DNA of 23,697 nt from Thermoleophilia bacterium (GCA_025964455.1 JAOPYU010000294.1:1-23697), one strand, 5' to 3'; shown: positions 1 through 7,475, counted from the stretch's first letter. Notes: a model not told the origin generated them from the letters alone. A program made the numbers and translations.

Positions 1-1493
1 TCCGCCGTCGAGAAGCCCGGCCGGAACAGAAGTTCGACGGCGCCTGCCTCGTCGAGCAGGGCGGCCTCGTCACGGGTGATGATGCCGCGCTCGATGGCGC
101 GCGCCTTGACGCGGTCGGGGTCCACCCCGCGACCATCGTCAGCGACGGTGATGAGGACGTTCCCGCCCGCGTGCTGGGCGCCGATGGCGAGCGTGGCGGT
201 CCGCGGCTTGCCGCTGGCCTCACGCTCGTCGGGCGGTTCGATGCCGTGGTCGAGCCCGTTGCGCACGAGGTGCACGAGCGGCTCACCGAGCGCGTCGACC
301 ACGCTGCGGTCGATCTCCGTGTCGGCGCCCGAGATGACGAGTTCGACTTCCTTGCCCAGCTTGGTCGCCAGGTCGCGCACGAGGCGCGGCATCCGCATGA
401 GCGCCGTCTCGACGGGAACCATGCGGACGTTCATGACCTCGGTCTGCAGCGCCTGGGTCGAGCGACGCAGCTCCTGGACCGCGGCGGCGGCGCCGTCGAG
501 GTCCCTGTCGCGGATGAGCACCTCGAGCATGCTGCGGTGGATCACGACCTCTCCCATGAGGTGCATGAGCGAATCGAGCCGCTCCGCATCCACCCGCACG
601 GTGCCGCTCTTGCGCTGGCGCATCTGGGAGCCGCCTGCGACCGCGACGTCCGGGGCCGCATCGGCGGAGGCAGCCGTGTCGTCGATCCGTGCCGTGGGGG
701 CGAGTTCGGCGTCGAGGAGCACTGGCGCGACGGGGGCAGGCGCCACGACCGCCGGCGCCACGGGCTCGGCGTCCGGCACCCAGCGGGCGACGGAGACGAC
801 TGACAATTCGGGGATGCGCGCGAGCGCGGCCTCCAGCTCGGCGACGAGCTCCGGGCCCTCGTCGAGGACGAGCAGGTCGAGCCGGGGCTCTTCCCACGTG
901 TCCAGGTCCTCGGGCGACGGCTCCGACCACATCGGTTCGGCCACCGCCTCGGCGGCGCCGTACGCCATGTAGGCGCGGATCGACGCCGAATCGCAGGCGG
1001 GATCGATCTCGACGTGCACGTGCAGGAGCGCCACGCCGGACGGGAAGCCTCCGGGGTCGGGCAGCGTCGCCGTCGCGGCGGCTGCCGGAGCGGCGACGGC
1101 CGCCACGGCGCCCTCGTCGTGCGAGAGCACCTGCAGCTGGGCCACCAGCGCGGTCGGGTCGATGCCTTCGTCGCCGTCGACCTCGATGGAGTCGACCGCC
1201 TGCTCGAGCATGTCGAGGCAGCCGAGCAGGACCGTGATCAGTTCCTCGTCGACCGCGCGTCCGCCGGAGCGCACGATGTCGAGCAGGTGCTCCATCTCAT
1301 GCGTGAGCCCGGCCATCCGGTCGAAGCCCATCGTCGAGGAGATGCCCTTGAACGAGTGCGCCACGCGGAAGATCTCATCGATCGTGCCCGGCGCATCGGT
1401 CGCACGCTCCAGCTCCACGATGGAGAGGTTCAGGCTCTCGATCAGCTCGCGGCACTCGGCCACGAACACGCCCATGTACTGGCCCATGTCCAT
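1..1493 (-). CDS. cheA: Chemotaxis histidine kinase CheA (3' end cut by window edge)
   Basis: CheA autophosphorylates in response to chemoreceptor signals and passes phosphate to CheY/CheB at polar receptor arrays. About 497 residues are visible. The N-terminal HPt domain carries the phospho-accepting His46 in RVAHSFKG. A P2-like (CheY-binding) region lies around 153-245, then an Ala/Pro-rich linker, the dimerisation helices from about 297 (SGTVRVDAERLDSLM), and the ATPase core with the N box (LVRNGLDHG, about 409-417) and G1 box (DDGRG, 452-456). The window ends at FRPGFSTA, so the end of the ATPase and the CheW-like P5 domain are missing. The start ATG lies 19 nt after the cheR stop and gives MDMGQY, a typical CheA beginning; a second Met two codons later is possible. 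It is the last visible gene of a cheW-cheR-cheA operon. Confidence 0.95.
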   Translation of the reverse strand, partial: MDMGQYMGVFVAECRELIESLNLSIVELERATDAPGTIDEIFRVAHSFKGISSTMGFDRMAGLTHEMEHLLDIVRSGGRAVDEELITVLLGCLDMLEQAVDSIEVDGDEGIDPTALVAQLQVLSHDEGAVAAVAAPAAAATATLPDPGGFPSGVALLHVHVEIDPACDSASIRAYMAYGAAEAVAEPMWSEPSPEDLDTWEEPRLDLLVLDEGPELVAELEAALARIPELSVVSVARWVPDAEPVAPAVVAPAPVAPVLLDAELAPTARIDDTAASADAAPDVAVAGGSQMRQRKSGTVRVDAERLDSLMHLMGEVVIHRSMLEVLIRDRDLDGAAAAVQELRRSTQALQTEVMNVRMVPVETALMRMPRLVRDLATKLGKEVELVISGADTEIDRSVVDALGEPLVHLVRNGLDHGIEPPDEREASGKPRTATLAIGAQHAGGNVLITVADDGRGVDPDRVKARAIERGIITRDEAALLDEAGAVELLFRPGFSTA

Positions 1494-1512
1494 CAGGCGT
1501 GGGTCCTGTCCG

Positions 1513-2328
1513 TCATGCGCGCTTCCGGAACACGAACGGCCACGCGGGCTCGAGGCCGAGCTCCTCGAGCGGCTGCCCGATGCGCTCCGTCGAGCCGATC
1601 ACGAGGTACCCGCCCGGACGCAGCGAGCGCGCCAGCATCTCGTGCACCTGGGACCGCGCCTCGGGCGTGAAGTAGATGACGACGTTGCGACAGAGCACGA
1701 GGTCGAACGAGCCCGGCGCATGGCTTGCCTTGAGCAGGTCCTCCTGGTGGAAGCGCACGGCGCTCAGCAACTCGCGACGCGCCTTCCAGCCACCCGAACC
1801 GGTGGGCTCGAAGTGACGGTCGAGCATCTCGGCAGGTGCGCTGCGAGCATCGTCGCGCGTGAACTCGCCTCGTCCGGCGGCGTCCAGGATGCGGCGATCG
1901 ATGTCGCTCGCGCGGATCTCCAGTCGCGAACGTGGTGCGTGCTCGCGGACGGTCACAGCGAGCGAATAGGCCTCGGCACCGTAGGAGCAGCCCGCGCTCC
2001 AGGCGCGGATCCTGTCACCCGAGCCGGCGAGGTCCGGCACGACGTCCTGCGCCAGTCGGACCCACTGCTCGGGATTGCGGAAGAGCTGGGAGACGTTGAT
2101 GGTGATGCGGTCGAGCAGCGCGTTGAGCTCGTCGTCATCCCCACGCACCATGGCGCGGTAATCGTCGAGGGACGTCACGCCGCGGCGCTCGGCGAACGAG
2201 CGGATGCGTCGCTCCATCTGGCGGCGCTTGTACTGCGACAGGTCGATCCCCGCGACGGATCGCAGGAACTCGCTGAATCGTGTGTAGTCGGGCAGCTCGG
2301 GGCCATCGCCCGCGGAGAGGGCACTCAT
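1513..2328 (-). CDS. cheR: Chemoreceptor glutamate methyltransferase CheR
   Basis: CheR methylates glutamates of methyl-accepting chemotaxis proteins using S-adenosylmethionine, giving adaptation. The 271-residue product has the usual length. An N-terminal helical domain (about 12-90, with YKRRQMERRI and the substrate-site stretch RITINVSQLFRN) precedes the methyltransferase domain. The SAM-binding motif is WSAGCSYGAEAYSLA (110-124), followed by the acidic SDID (141-144) and CRNVVIYF (213-220), the signature of the family. The SAM motif reads GAE where the Gammaproteobacterial form is GEE; the second acidic residue is kept. The ATG overlaps the cheW stop as ATGA, so the two genes are very probably translationally coupled. 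There is no C-terminal TPR or receptor-binding pentapeptide extension. Confidence 0.95.
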   Translation of the reverse strand: MSALSAGDGPELPDYTRFSEFLRSVAGIDLSQYKRRQMERRIRSFAERRGVTSLDDYRAMVRGDDDELNALLDRITINVSQLFRNPEQWVRLAQDVVPDLAGSGDRIRAWSAGCSYGAEAYSLAVTVREHAPRSRLEIRASDIDRRILDAAGRGEFTRDDARSAPAEMLDRHFEPTGSGGWKARRELLSAVRFHQEDLLKASHAPGSFDLVLCRNVVIYFTPEARSQVHEMLARSLRPGGYLVIGSTERIGQPLEELGLEPAWPFVFRKRA

Positions 2329-2771
2329 GCGGCTGCCGCCTGGAAGGTGAGCAGCTGCGTCGCGTCGAGCAGCATGATGAGGCGATCGTCCACGGTGACC
2401 ACCGAGTCGATGTAGGAGGAGCCGGCAGCGGACGGCGCAGGCTGCACGTCGGCGCTCGAGATGGTCCGTACCTCGTCGACGGACGTGACGACGGCGCCGA
2501 TCGTGTTGGTGCCGTCCTCCAGGACCAGGATCTTCGCCGACCGCGGATCGGCCTCGACCGCGGCGCGCCCCATGCGGTTGCCAAGGTCGATGATCGGCAC
2601 GATGCTGCCGCGCAGGTTGATCACGCCGAGCATCCAGGTCACGACCGACGAGGTCGGCTGTGGCTCGACGTAGCGGATGATCTCCTTGACCGAAGCGATG
2701 CGGAAGGCGTATTCGACGCCGTCGACGGAGAAAGCGACGATCTGGAGCGTCGGATCATGGGATTCGGCCAT
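2325..2771 (-). CDS. cheW: Chemotaxis coupling protein CheW
   Basis: CheW is the SH3-like adaptor that couples CheA to chemoreceptors. The product is 148 residues, normal for a single-domain CheW. It opens with QIVAFSVDGVEYAFRIASVKEI, the first beta strands, followed by the conserved MLGVINLRGSIVPIIDLGNRMG segment at about 45-66 that forms the receptor/CheA interface, and ends with VVTVDDRLIMLLDATQLL. The start chosen is ATG at 2771, preceded by AGGTGA with 8 nt spacing. The same frame runs open further upstream to a Met at 2915, but that extension has no CheW-like sequence and no better ribosome site. First gene of the cheW-cheR-cheA operon. Confidence 0.95.
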   Translation of the reverse strand: MAESHDPTLQIVAFSVDGVEYAFRIASVKEIIRYVEPQPTSSVVTWMLGVINLRGSIVPIIDLGNRMGRAAVEADPRSAKILVLEDGTNTIGAVVTSVDEVRTISSADVQPAPSAAGSSYIDSVVTVDDRLIMLLDATQLLTFQAAAA

Positions 2772-2953
2772 GCGAGAGGTCACCTGTTCCTGCGGTTCAC
2801 GGGGTGCGGATGCGGTGCACGCATCGCTGCGCACCCGACCGCCATCGGCAGGGGAGTTGCTCCTCTTAAGGTCGAACTGCATGGAAGTTTTGCTCAGGAT
2901 TGGCGCATGGGCCATCGTGCCTGCTCAGCGGCTGCTTTACGGCCGCCGATCGA

Positions 2954-2975
2954 CGGGTGAGCGTCAATTCACCCG
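2954..2975 (-). terminator. Hairpin after lexA, candidate terminator
   Basis: CGGGTGA and TCACCCG form a perfect 7-bp stem around an 8-nt loop, starting 6 nt beyond the lexA stop codon. There is no clear U tract, so termination efficiency is uncertain. The rest of the 210-nt gap to cheW holds a second weak GCGGC/GCCGC hairpin (2928-2946) and no convincing promoter. Confidence 0.5.
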
Positions 2976-2981
2976 CGGGGG

Positions 2982-3686
2982 TCACAGCGCGCGCATCACG
3001 CCCGTGACGATGCCGGCGATCGAGACGACCTCGGGAACGATCGGCTCGTAGGCCGCGTTCTCGCTGTGCAGTTCGATGCGTCCGTCGCGACGGACCAACC
3101 GCTTGCACGTCGCCTCGGCATCGTCGCCGACCATGGCGACCACGATCTCGCCATCGCGCGCGTCGGGCTGGTGCCTGACGACGACCCAGTCCCCGTCGAG
3201 GATCCCGGCGCCCTCCATGCTGTCGCCCTGCACCTTGAGCAGGAAGGACTCGCCCGCACGCGTCAGTTGCCTGGGCACCGGCACGTACTGCTCGACGTGC
3301 TCGTCGGCGAGGATCGGTGCGCCAGCCGCGACGCGACCGACGAGCGGCAGCGACACGCTGGCGTCGCTGTCGACGCCCCCGAGCGAACTGCCACCAGCGC
3401 CGCCCGCACCGATCGTGCCGCTACCGGCGACCTCCACGCCCGCGGCGACCGCATTGGGCCCCCACTTGAGGGCGCGCGGCTTGGTCGGGTCGCGCTCGAT
3501 GATCCCGGCTCGCTCGAGCGCCGCCAGGTGCGAGTGGACGGTCGAGCTGGATGCGAGGCCGAGCACCTCGCCGATCTCGCGCACCGTCGGCGGGTAGCCG
3601 TGCTCGGCAGCGTGCTCGCGCAGGACGTCGAGGACGGCCTGCTGGCGATCGGTGAGTTCGGGTGCGACAACCGGGGAATCGAACAT
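2982..3686 (-). CDS. lexA: SOS response repressor LexA
   Basis: LexA represses DNA-damage genes and cleaves itself when RecA filaments form. The 234-residue protein has an N-terminal winged helix (about 10-70; LTDRQQAVLDVLREH, YPPTVREIGEVLGLAS, HSHLAALERAG) and a Gly-rich linker of about 30 residues (80-110). The C-terminal S24 peptidase domain shows the Ala121-Gly122 cleavage site in GRVAAGAP, the nucleophile Ser156 in GDSMEG and Lys195 in ATCKRLV. The start is ATG at 3686; the frame stays open upstream, but that would run into the tRNA gene on the other strand and gives no LexA-like residues. A perfect SOS palindrome overlaps this start codon, so autoregulation is expected. The Gly/Ala/Ser linker is longer than in E. 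coli LexA (202 aa), a common trait of high-GC Gram-positives. Confidence 0.97.
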   Translation of the reverse strand: MFDSPVVAPELTDRQQAVLDVLREHAAEHGYPPTVREIGEVLGLASSSTVHSHLAALERAGIIERDPTKPRALKWGPNAVAAGVEVAGSGTIGAGGAGGSSLGGVDSDASVSLPLVGRVAAGAPILADEHVEQYVPVPRQLTRAGESFLLKVQGDSMEGAGILDGDWVVVRHQPDARDGEIVVAMVGDDAEATCKRLVRRDGRIELHSENAAYEPIVPEVVSIAGIVTGVMRAL

Positions 3687-3693
3687 ATGTTCC
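3680..3693. promoter_or_regulatory. SOS box (LexA operator) overlapping the lexA start codon
   Basis: The core GAACATATGTTC (3681-3692) is a perfect 12-bp palindrome matching the Bacillus/actinobacterial consensus CGAAC-N4-GTTCG, with C before it and C after it. The lexA ATG (3686-3684) lies inside it. Binding here would block initiation on the lexA side and could also affect the tRNA-Leu promoter about 30 bp away on the other strand. Confidence 0.9.
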
Positions 3694-3695
3694 CC

Positions 3696-3701
3696 ATGGT
3701 A
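3696..3701 (-). promoter_or_regulatory. Candidate -10 element of lexA
   Basis: TACCAT on the minus strand ends 9 nt before the lexA ATG, which would put the transcript start within about two bases of the start codon and inside the SOS box. A second possible -10, TAGCAT (3722-3717), would give a leader of roughly 20 nt. No clear -35 is seen for either. Confidence 0.4.
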
Positions 3702-3716
3702 CCCGATCGCGTCGGA

Positions 3717-3725
3717 TGCTATCCT
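3717..3725 (+). promoter_or_regulatory. Extended -10 promoter of tRNA-Leu
   Basis: TGC-TATCCT is an extended -10 (TGn TAnnnT). The predicted transcript start near 3732 lies about 33 nt before the mature tRNA 5' end, a normal leader for RNase P processing. No -35 is evident, as expected for an extended -10 promoter. Confidence 0.45.
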
Positions 3726-3764
3726 TCGCGCACGGTCTCGATTCGTCGGGACCGGTTCTTCCAT

Positions 3765-3850
3765 GCGCACGTGGCGGAATTGGTAGACGCGCCAGGTTGA
3801 GGGCCTGGTGGGCTTCACGGCCCGTGGTGGTTCGAGTCCACTCGTGCGCA
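3765..3850 (+). tRNA. tRNA-Leu (anticodon GAG)
   Basis: An 86-nt class II tRNA. The acceptor stem is GCGCACG/CGTGCGC with discriminator A. The D-arm region contains GGTAGA. The anticodon stem CCAGG/CCTGG encloses the loop TTGAGGG, giving anticodon GAG, which reads CUC and CUU. A long variable arm has a GGGC...GCCC stem, and the T arm is GTGG-TTCGAGT-CCAC. The 3' CCA is not encoded and must be added by the CCA-adding enzyme. All stems pair. Confidence 0.97.
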
Positions 3851-3860
3851 TCTCGTCAGG

Positions 3861-3883
3861 CGGGCGCCCTTCACGGGCGCCCG
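3861..3883 (+). terminator. Terminator of tRNA-Leu
   Basis: CGGGCGCCC and GGGCGCCCG form a perfect 9-bp stem with a 5-nt TTCAC loop, 10 nt after the tRNA. It is followed by TCGTCGT rather than a true T run. It sits between the tRNA and the promoter of the sensor kinase, so it should insulate the two units. Confidence 0.7.
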
Positions 3884-3930
3884 TCGTCGTGACGGGGAGA
3901 CGCCCGGCCGCACGCGATCCCGCTCGCGGC

Positions 3931-3936
3931 TACCCT
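3931..3936 (+). promoter_or_regulatory. Leaderless-type -10 of the sensor kinase
   Basis: TACCCT is followed by 7 nt (GTCGGGG) and then the ATG at 3944, so transcription is predicted to start at the A of the start codon. The spacing matches that seen at five other genes in the window. No -35 is recognisable. Confidence 0.55.
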
Positions 3937-3943
3937 GTCGGGG

Positions 3944-5263
3944 ATGGCCACCGACGTCCATTCCTCCCGACACGACCACGCGGATCGCCGCCTCGTGCTG
4001 CAGTTCCTCGCAGGCGGCGTGGTGGTCGCCCTCGTGCTCGGCATCGGCAGTGCGCTGCTGCTGCGCGATGCAGCGCGGGCCGAGGCGGAGCGCTCGGCGC
4101 GCCGGAGCACCGAACTGACCGCACGCGCGGTCGTCGAACCGGCACTCACCACCGGGGTGCTGCGCCGCGAGCCGGCCGCCGTCGAGCGGTTCGACCAGCT
4201 CGTGCGCGCTCGGATCATGGATGCCACGACCGTCCGCGTGAAGCTCTGGAGCGCCGACGGCACCGTCGTCTACTCCGACCAGTCGCAGCTGCTCGGGCGC
4301 ACATTCGGGCTCGACGGCGAGGAGCGCGAGGTGATCCGTGACGGCGGCACCGTGAGCGAGGTGACCGACCTGGACCGCCCGGAGAACCGCGCCGACCGGG
4401 GCTTCGACCGACTGCTCGAGGTCTACACGCGAGTGGAGGCGGCTGACGGCACCCCACTGCTGTACGAGACCTACGTCCGCGACGAAGCGGTATCGCGGAG
4501 CGGACGTGCACTCTGGGGCCGCATCCTCCCCACGGCCGTCGGTGCGCTGCTCCTCCTGGAGCTCGTGCAGGTCCCGCTGGCGCTGCGGCTGGCTCGCCGG
4601 TTCGGCGATCGACGTCGCGAGCGCGAACGCCTCCTCCAGGCCGCGGTCGACTCGAGCGAGCTTGAGCGACGCCGGATCGCACGAGACCTGCACGACGGCG
4701 TCGTGCAGCACCTCGCCGGTGTCGGCCTCCACCTACATGCCGCGTCGGTCGATCCGACGGTGGATGCGGCGGGTGCCGCCGAGCTTATGGGCAGCTCTGC
4801 CGCCGATGTGCGCCAGGCGATACGGGAGCTGCGCACGCTCCTGGTCGACATCTATCCGCCCAACCTGCGCGAGCTCGGGCTCACGCAGGCGCTTGAGGAC
4901 CTCGTCAGCGAGCTCCCGGCGCGTGGCATCAAGCCACGGCTCGAGGTGCAGGACGTCGAGCACCTCGAGCCACGCATCGAGCAGCTGCTCTACCGGGTCG
5001 CGCAGGAAGCTGTGCGCAATGCCGAGCGCCACTCGGGCGCGACGCAGGTGACGCTCGAGGTCGGTGGGCGCGGGCCGGCCATCGGTCTGTGCGTCACGGA
5101 TGACGGAGCCGGATTCGACACGACGCGCGCTCCAGCTGACGGGCACGTCGGGCTGCTCCTGCTGCGCGACCTGGTCGCGGCGTCCGGGGGCCGGCTGCAT
5201 GTCCGTTCCACTCCGGGGAACGGTACGGTCGTGGACCTGGAGCTCGACACCGACCGTGCCTGA
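3944..5263 (+). CDS. NarL-family two-component sensor histidine kinase
   Basis: A membrane-bound sensor kinase of 439 residues. TM1 is about 17-40, an extracytoplasmic sensor region of about 150 residues follows (50-193), and TM2 is about 194-218. The HisKA_3 dimerisation/phosphoacceptor helix is ERRRIARDLHDGVVQHL with His250. The HATPase_c domain shows the N box QEAVRNAERHS (N359), the G1 box DDGAGF (386-391) and a glycine loop GHVGLLLLRDL (400-410). These features mark the NarX/DesK (HPK7) class that phosphorylates LuxR-type regulators, and such a regulator follows immediately with an 8-nt overlap. The signal is unknown; the sensor region is not a recognisable PAS, GAF or CHASE domain by eye. 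The start at 3944 is supported by the leaderless-type -10 and leaves a short hydrophilic N-terminus before TM1. Confidence 0.93.
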   Translation: MATDVHSSRHDHADRRLVLQFLAGGVVVALVLGIGSALLLRDAARAEAERSARRSTELTARAVVEPALTTGVLRREPAAVERFDQLVRARIMDATTVRVKLWSADGTVVYSDQSQLLGRTFGLDGEEREVIRDGGTVSEVTDLDRPENRADRGFDRLLEVYTRVEAADGTPLLYETYVRDEAVSRSGRALWGRILPTAVGALLLLELVQVPLALRLARRFGDRRRERERLLQAAVDSSELERRRIARDLHDGVVQHLAGVGLHLHAASVDPTVDAAGAAELMGSSAADVRQAIRELRTLLVDIYPPNLRELGLTQALEDLVSELPARGIKPRLEVQDVEHLEPRIEQLLYRVAQEAVRNAERHSGATQVTLEVGGRGPAIGLCVTDDGAGFDTTRAPADGHVGLLLLRDLVAASGGRLHVRSTPGNGTVVDLELDTDRA

Positions 5264-5909
5264 CGTCCCCGACATCCGCGTGGCGATCATCGACGACCAC
5301 GCCATCGTACGTGCCGGGATCCGTCGGCTGCTCCACGGCACGCCGGGCATCGAGGTGGTCGCCGAGGCGCCGGACGGTCGCGACGCCGCGGCGCTGGTCG
5401 CGGCCCATCTCCCGGATGTCGTCCTGATGGACCTGTCGATGCCGATCGTGGACGGTACGGAGGCGACCCGCGCGGTGATGGCCGCGGCGCCGGACAGCGT
5501 GGTACTGGTGCTCACGAGCTTCGCGCACCACGACGAGGTGCTCCGCGCCCTCGATGCAGGCGCCGCCGGGTATGTGCTCAAGGATGCCGAGCCCGACCAG
5601 CTCGTCGCCGCGATTCGCTCGGCCGCGGCTGGCGACGCGCCGATCGATCCGCGTGCCGCGCGGGCGCTGCTGCTCGAGCGCCGCGCGCCCGACCCCACCG
5701 GTTCGGTGCTCACCGACCGGGAACGCGACGTGCTGGACGCAGTCCGGCGGGGCCTCCCCAACAAGCTCATCGCGCGCGAGCTGGGTATCGCCGAGAAGAC
5801 GGTGAAGGCGCACCTCACCCGTGTATTCCAAGCGCTCGGCGTGAGTGACCGGACACAAGCGGCCCTGTGGGCCGAACGAGAACGAGCGACGGGCAGCGGC
5901 GAGGGCTGA
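5256..5909 (+). CDS. NarL/LuxR-family response regulator
   Basis: A cytoplasmic DNA-binding response regulator of 217 residues. The receiver domain (about 7-125) has the acidic pair in IIDDHAIVRAG, the phospho-accepting Asp59 in VVLMDLSMP, a Ser in the switch position (VLTSF) and Lys in YVLKDAEP. The C-terminal LuxR-type helix-turn-helix (about 148-210) reads LTDRERDVLDAVRRG, then NKLIARELGIAEKTVKAHL. The start is GTG at 5256, overlapping the kinase stop by 8 nt; a GTG at 5280 is an alternative but would trim the first residues of strand 1. Coupling to the upstream kinase makes it the cognate partner. The target genes cannot be read from the sequence. Confidence 0.93.
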   Translation: MPDVPDIRVAIIDDHAIVRAGIRRLLHGTPGIEVVAEAPDGRDAAALVAAHLPDVVLMDLSMPIVDGTEATRAVMAAAPDSVVLVLTSFAHHDEVLRALDAGAAGYVLKDAEPDQLVAAIRSAAAGDAPIDPRAARALLLERRAPDPTGSVLTDRERDVLDAVRRGLPNKLIARELGIAEKTVKAHLTRVFQALGVSDRTQAALWAERERATGSGEG

Positions 5910-5927
5910 CTGCTCCCCTGCCGCCGC

Positions 5928-5944
5928 CCGTCGGTCGCCGACGG
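5928..5944. terminator. Hairpin between convergent genes
   Basis: CCGTCGG-TCG-CCGACGG is a perfect 7-bp stem with a 3-nt loop. It lies midway in the 43-nt gap between the response regulator and the convergent secreted-protein gene, so it could act in both directions. There is no U tract on either strand. Confidence 0.5.
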
Positions 5945-5952
5945 CTGCGTGC

Positions 5953-6360
5953 TCAGCCGATCGTCGTGCGACCAGCCTCGACGAGTGCGGTGAACTTGAT
6001 CCCGCTCGCGTTGTTGGACACGAGCAGCTTGATGCGATCACCGTCGCTGCCGCTGCGGTTCTCGTAGGTCCAGCCGGTCGTCAGCACGACGGCAGCGACG
6101 GAGTAGAAGCCGTTGTGGATGCGCACCGCGAAGCAACCTGCGTCGTAACTGAGCGGGTTGATGATCAGCTCCTCCGGGTTGGCGAGGCCGGTGATGCGCG
6201 GGTCGTCGCAGGTCGCGACGACGTAGGCCGGGGACGATGTGACCGGCGCGGGATTCTCCCGCTCGGCGCCGCCGCCCTTCGCGCTGGCGGTGGGAGCGGC
6301 GATCGCCGCGAGGCACATTGAGAGGGCAAGGACAGTGGTGGCAGTGGTGGTGCGGCGCAT
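5953..6360 (-). CDS. Small secreted protein of unknown function
   Basis: A 135-residue product with a classic Sec signal peptide: Arg-rich start (MRR), hydrophobic core (about 9-22) and a likely signal peptidase I site after ASA at 27. The mature protein of about 108 residues has two cysteines (C51 and C76) that could form a disulfide, and a beta-rich pattern (FYSVAAVVLTTGWTYENRSG, RIKLLVSNN). I do not recognise the family. AGGAG lies 5 nt before the ATG, preceded by TACCTT (6382-6377) at a distance that predicts a short 10-nt leader. It is convergent with the response regulator and divergent from the lipoprotein gene across a 134-nt gap. Confidence 0.75.
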   Translation of the reverse strand: MRRTTTATTVLALSMCLAAIAAPTASAKGGGAERENPAPVTSSPAYVVATCDDPRITGLANPEELIINPLSYDAGCFAVRIHNGFYSVAAVVLTTGWTYENRSGSDGDRIKLLVSNNASGIKFTALVEAGRTTIG

Positions 6361-6426
6361 GGAAGCTCCTGTTCAGAAGGTAGGTGACATCTGGAGTGTC
6401 GGGTGGCGCCGGTCGGCGCGACTAGT

Positions 6427-6445
6427 GGACCTTGGTCCTAGGACC
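6427..6445. promoter_or_regulatory. Overlapping palindromes, candidate operator
   Basis: GGACC-TT-GGTCC-TA-GGACC: the right half, GGTCCTAGGACC (6434-6445), is a perfect 12-bp palindrome, and the left half forms a second inverted repeat sharing its middle arm. It lies between the divergent secreted-protein and lipoprotein genes, centred about 55 bp upstream of the predicted lipoprotein transcript start. The binding protein is unknown. Confidence 0.4.
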
Positions 6446-6481
6446 CCACCCCCGAGGCCGCGCCTCGACCGGGCCGTTCGA

Positions 6482-6487
6482 TAGCGT
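6482..6487 (+). promoter_or_regulatory. Leaderless-type -10 of the lipoprotein gene
   Basis: TAGCGT followed by 7 nt (GACCGAC) and then the ATG at 6495. The same hexamer precedes secG. An in-frame GTG three codons upstream overlaps this element and is therefore unlikely to be the start. Confidence 0.55.
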
Positions 6488-6494
6488 GACCGAC

Positions 6495-7471
6495 ATGAGT
6501 CGCTCCATCCGTGCAACCGTGCAGGTCCCGTTCACCCTCCTGTGCATGCTCGCGTGCGCCCTGCTCGCCGCAGGCTGCGGCGGGTCCGACGACACGCCGA
6601 AGTCGTCGGCTGCTGCGAAGCGGAAATCGGCGTCGACGGCCGACCGTGACTGGTCGCGCCAGCGGGGCGCGGCCTGGGACGAGTACGTCGCTGCCTTCCG
6701 GACGGCCTGGGACATCGGCTGCGCGAACACGGTCCGGCTCGGTGGCGGGACCTCGCTCACCCACGAGGGCGAGATGGTCACGTACGCTGACTGCAGCGGC
6801 GCCAAGCGCGACCCCAGCCCGACCGAGGCGCCGGACGAGCTCCCGGAGGATCCCGCGGCGTTCGGCGCCGAGGACGGGGAACTGTTCGCGTGCGAGGAGG
6901 TGTTCGACACGCTCGCGCTGGCGATCGGCAGCGACGGCACGCTCAGCTCCGGCGACACCGAGTTCTCCACGTCCAATTGCCCGGCCGAGGGCGACGGCGT
7001 TCCCCCGAAGGCCGAGGCCGTGAAGGCAGCAGCATCCAAGGCCGCCGGCCCGATCGTGGACTGTCCGGGCTTCGGGCTCGACGGCGAGGGCAGCGGCTCG
7101 GGCGGGTTCGGGTTCAGTGACGTCTCGGTCCGCAACGTCAGCTGTCCCGTCGCCAAGCGGCTGCTGCAGGACCACATCGCTCGAGCGGCGTTCCCCGGCG
7201 CGGTGCTTCCCGGCGGGCTCGCCTGCAGGGTCACCGCCCACGTTGACTACGAGCCCGCATTCGTACCGCCGCCGGAGCCGAAGGAGGACCCGGAGGACGA
7301 GGCGGACGCCGACGCGGATGCGGATGCCGACCCGGACGCGACACCCAAGCCCAAGCCCAAGCCCAAGCCGAAGCCCAAGCCCAAGCCGCGCCCCGAGGTC
7401 AAGGAGAGCGACAGCTACCGCTGCGCCAACGACACGGCCTCGCCACCGACGGCCATCCGCTTCACCCTCGG

Positions 7472-7475
<4 letters not shown>
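6495..7475 (+). CDS. Lipoprotein with acidic and Pro-Lys blocks, unknown function
   Basis: A 326-residue predicted lipoprotein. The signal peptide (1-27) ends in the lipobox LAAGC, with Cys28 as the lipidated residue, then a Gly/Ser/Asp and Ser/Ala/Lys-rich tether. The central region (about 45-255) contains scattered cysteines and no domain I recognise. Near the C-terminus an acidic block (about 258-281, alternating Asp and Ala) is followed directly by seven Pro-Lys repeats (284-297) and PRPEV. The last 25 residues carry one more Cys. Pro-Lys tracts often act as stiff linkers in cell-wall proteins; the opposed charge blocks suggest a polyampholyte spacer. ATG 6495 is set by the leaderless-type promoter. 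The stop overlaps the convergent oppF stop by 4 nt. Confidence 0.8.
7344..7385 (+). repeat. Tandem hexamer repeat coding for (Pro-Lys)7
   Basis: Seven in-frame copies of CCCAAG, one of them changed silently to CCGAAG (7368-7373), inside the lipoprotein gene. Near-perfect identity at the DNA level makes this tract prone to slippage, which would change the linker length in steps of two residues without a frameshift. Confidence 0.9.

Noticed and set aside
2772..2915. 48-residue N-terminal extension of CheW
   Set aside because: The extension is not CheW-like, whereas the ATG at 2771 has an AGGTGA site at good spacing.
2914..2939. Possible flagellar sigma-28 promoter before cheW (TAAA and CGAT on the minus strand)
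   Set aside because: The spacing and the -10 half do not match TAAA-N15-GCCGATAA; too weak to call.
3687..3851. N-terminal extension of LexA
   Set aside because: The longer frame would run through the tRNA-Leu gene and its promoter and adds residues unlike any LexA.
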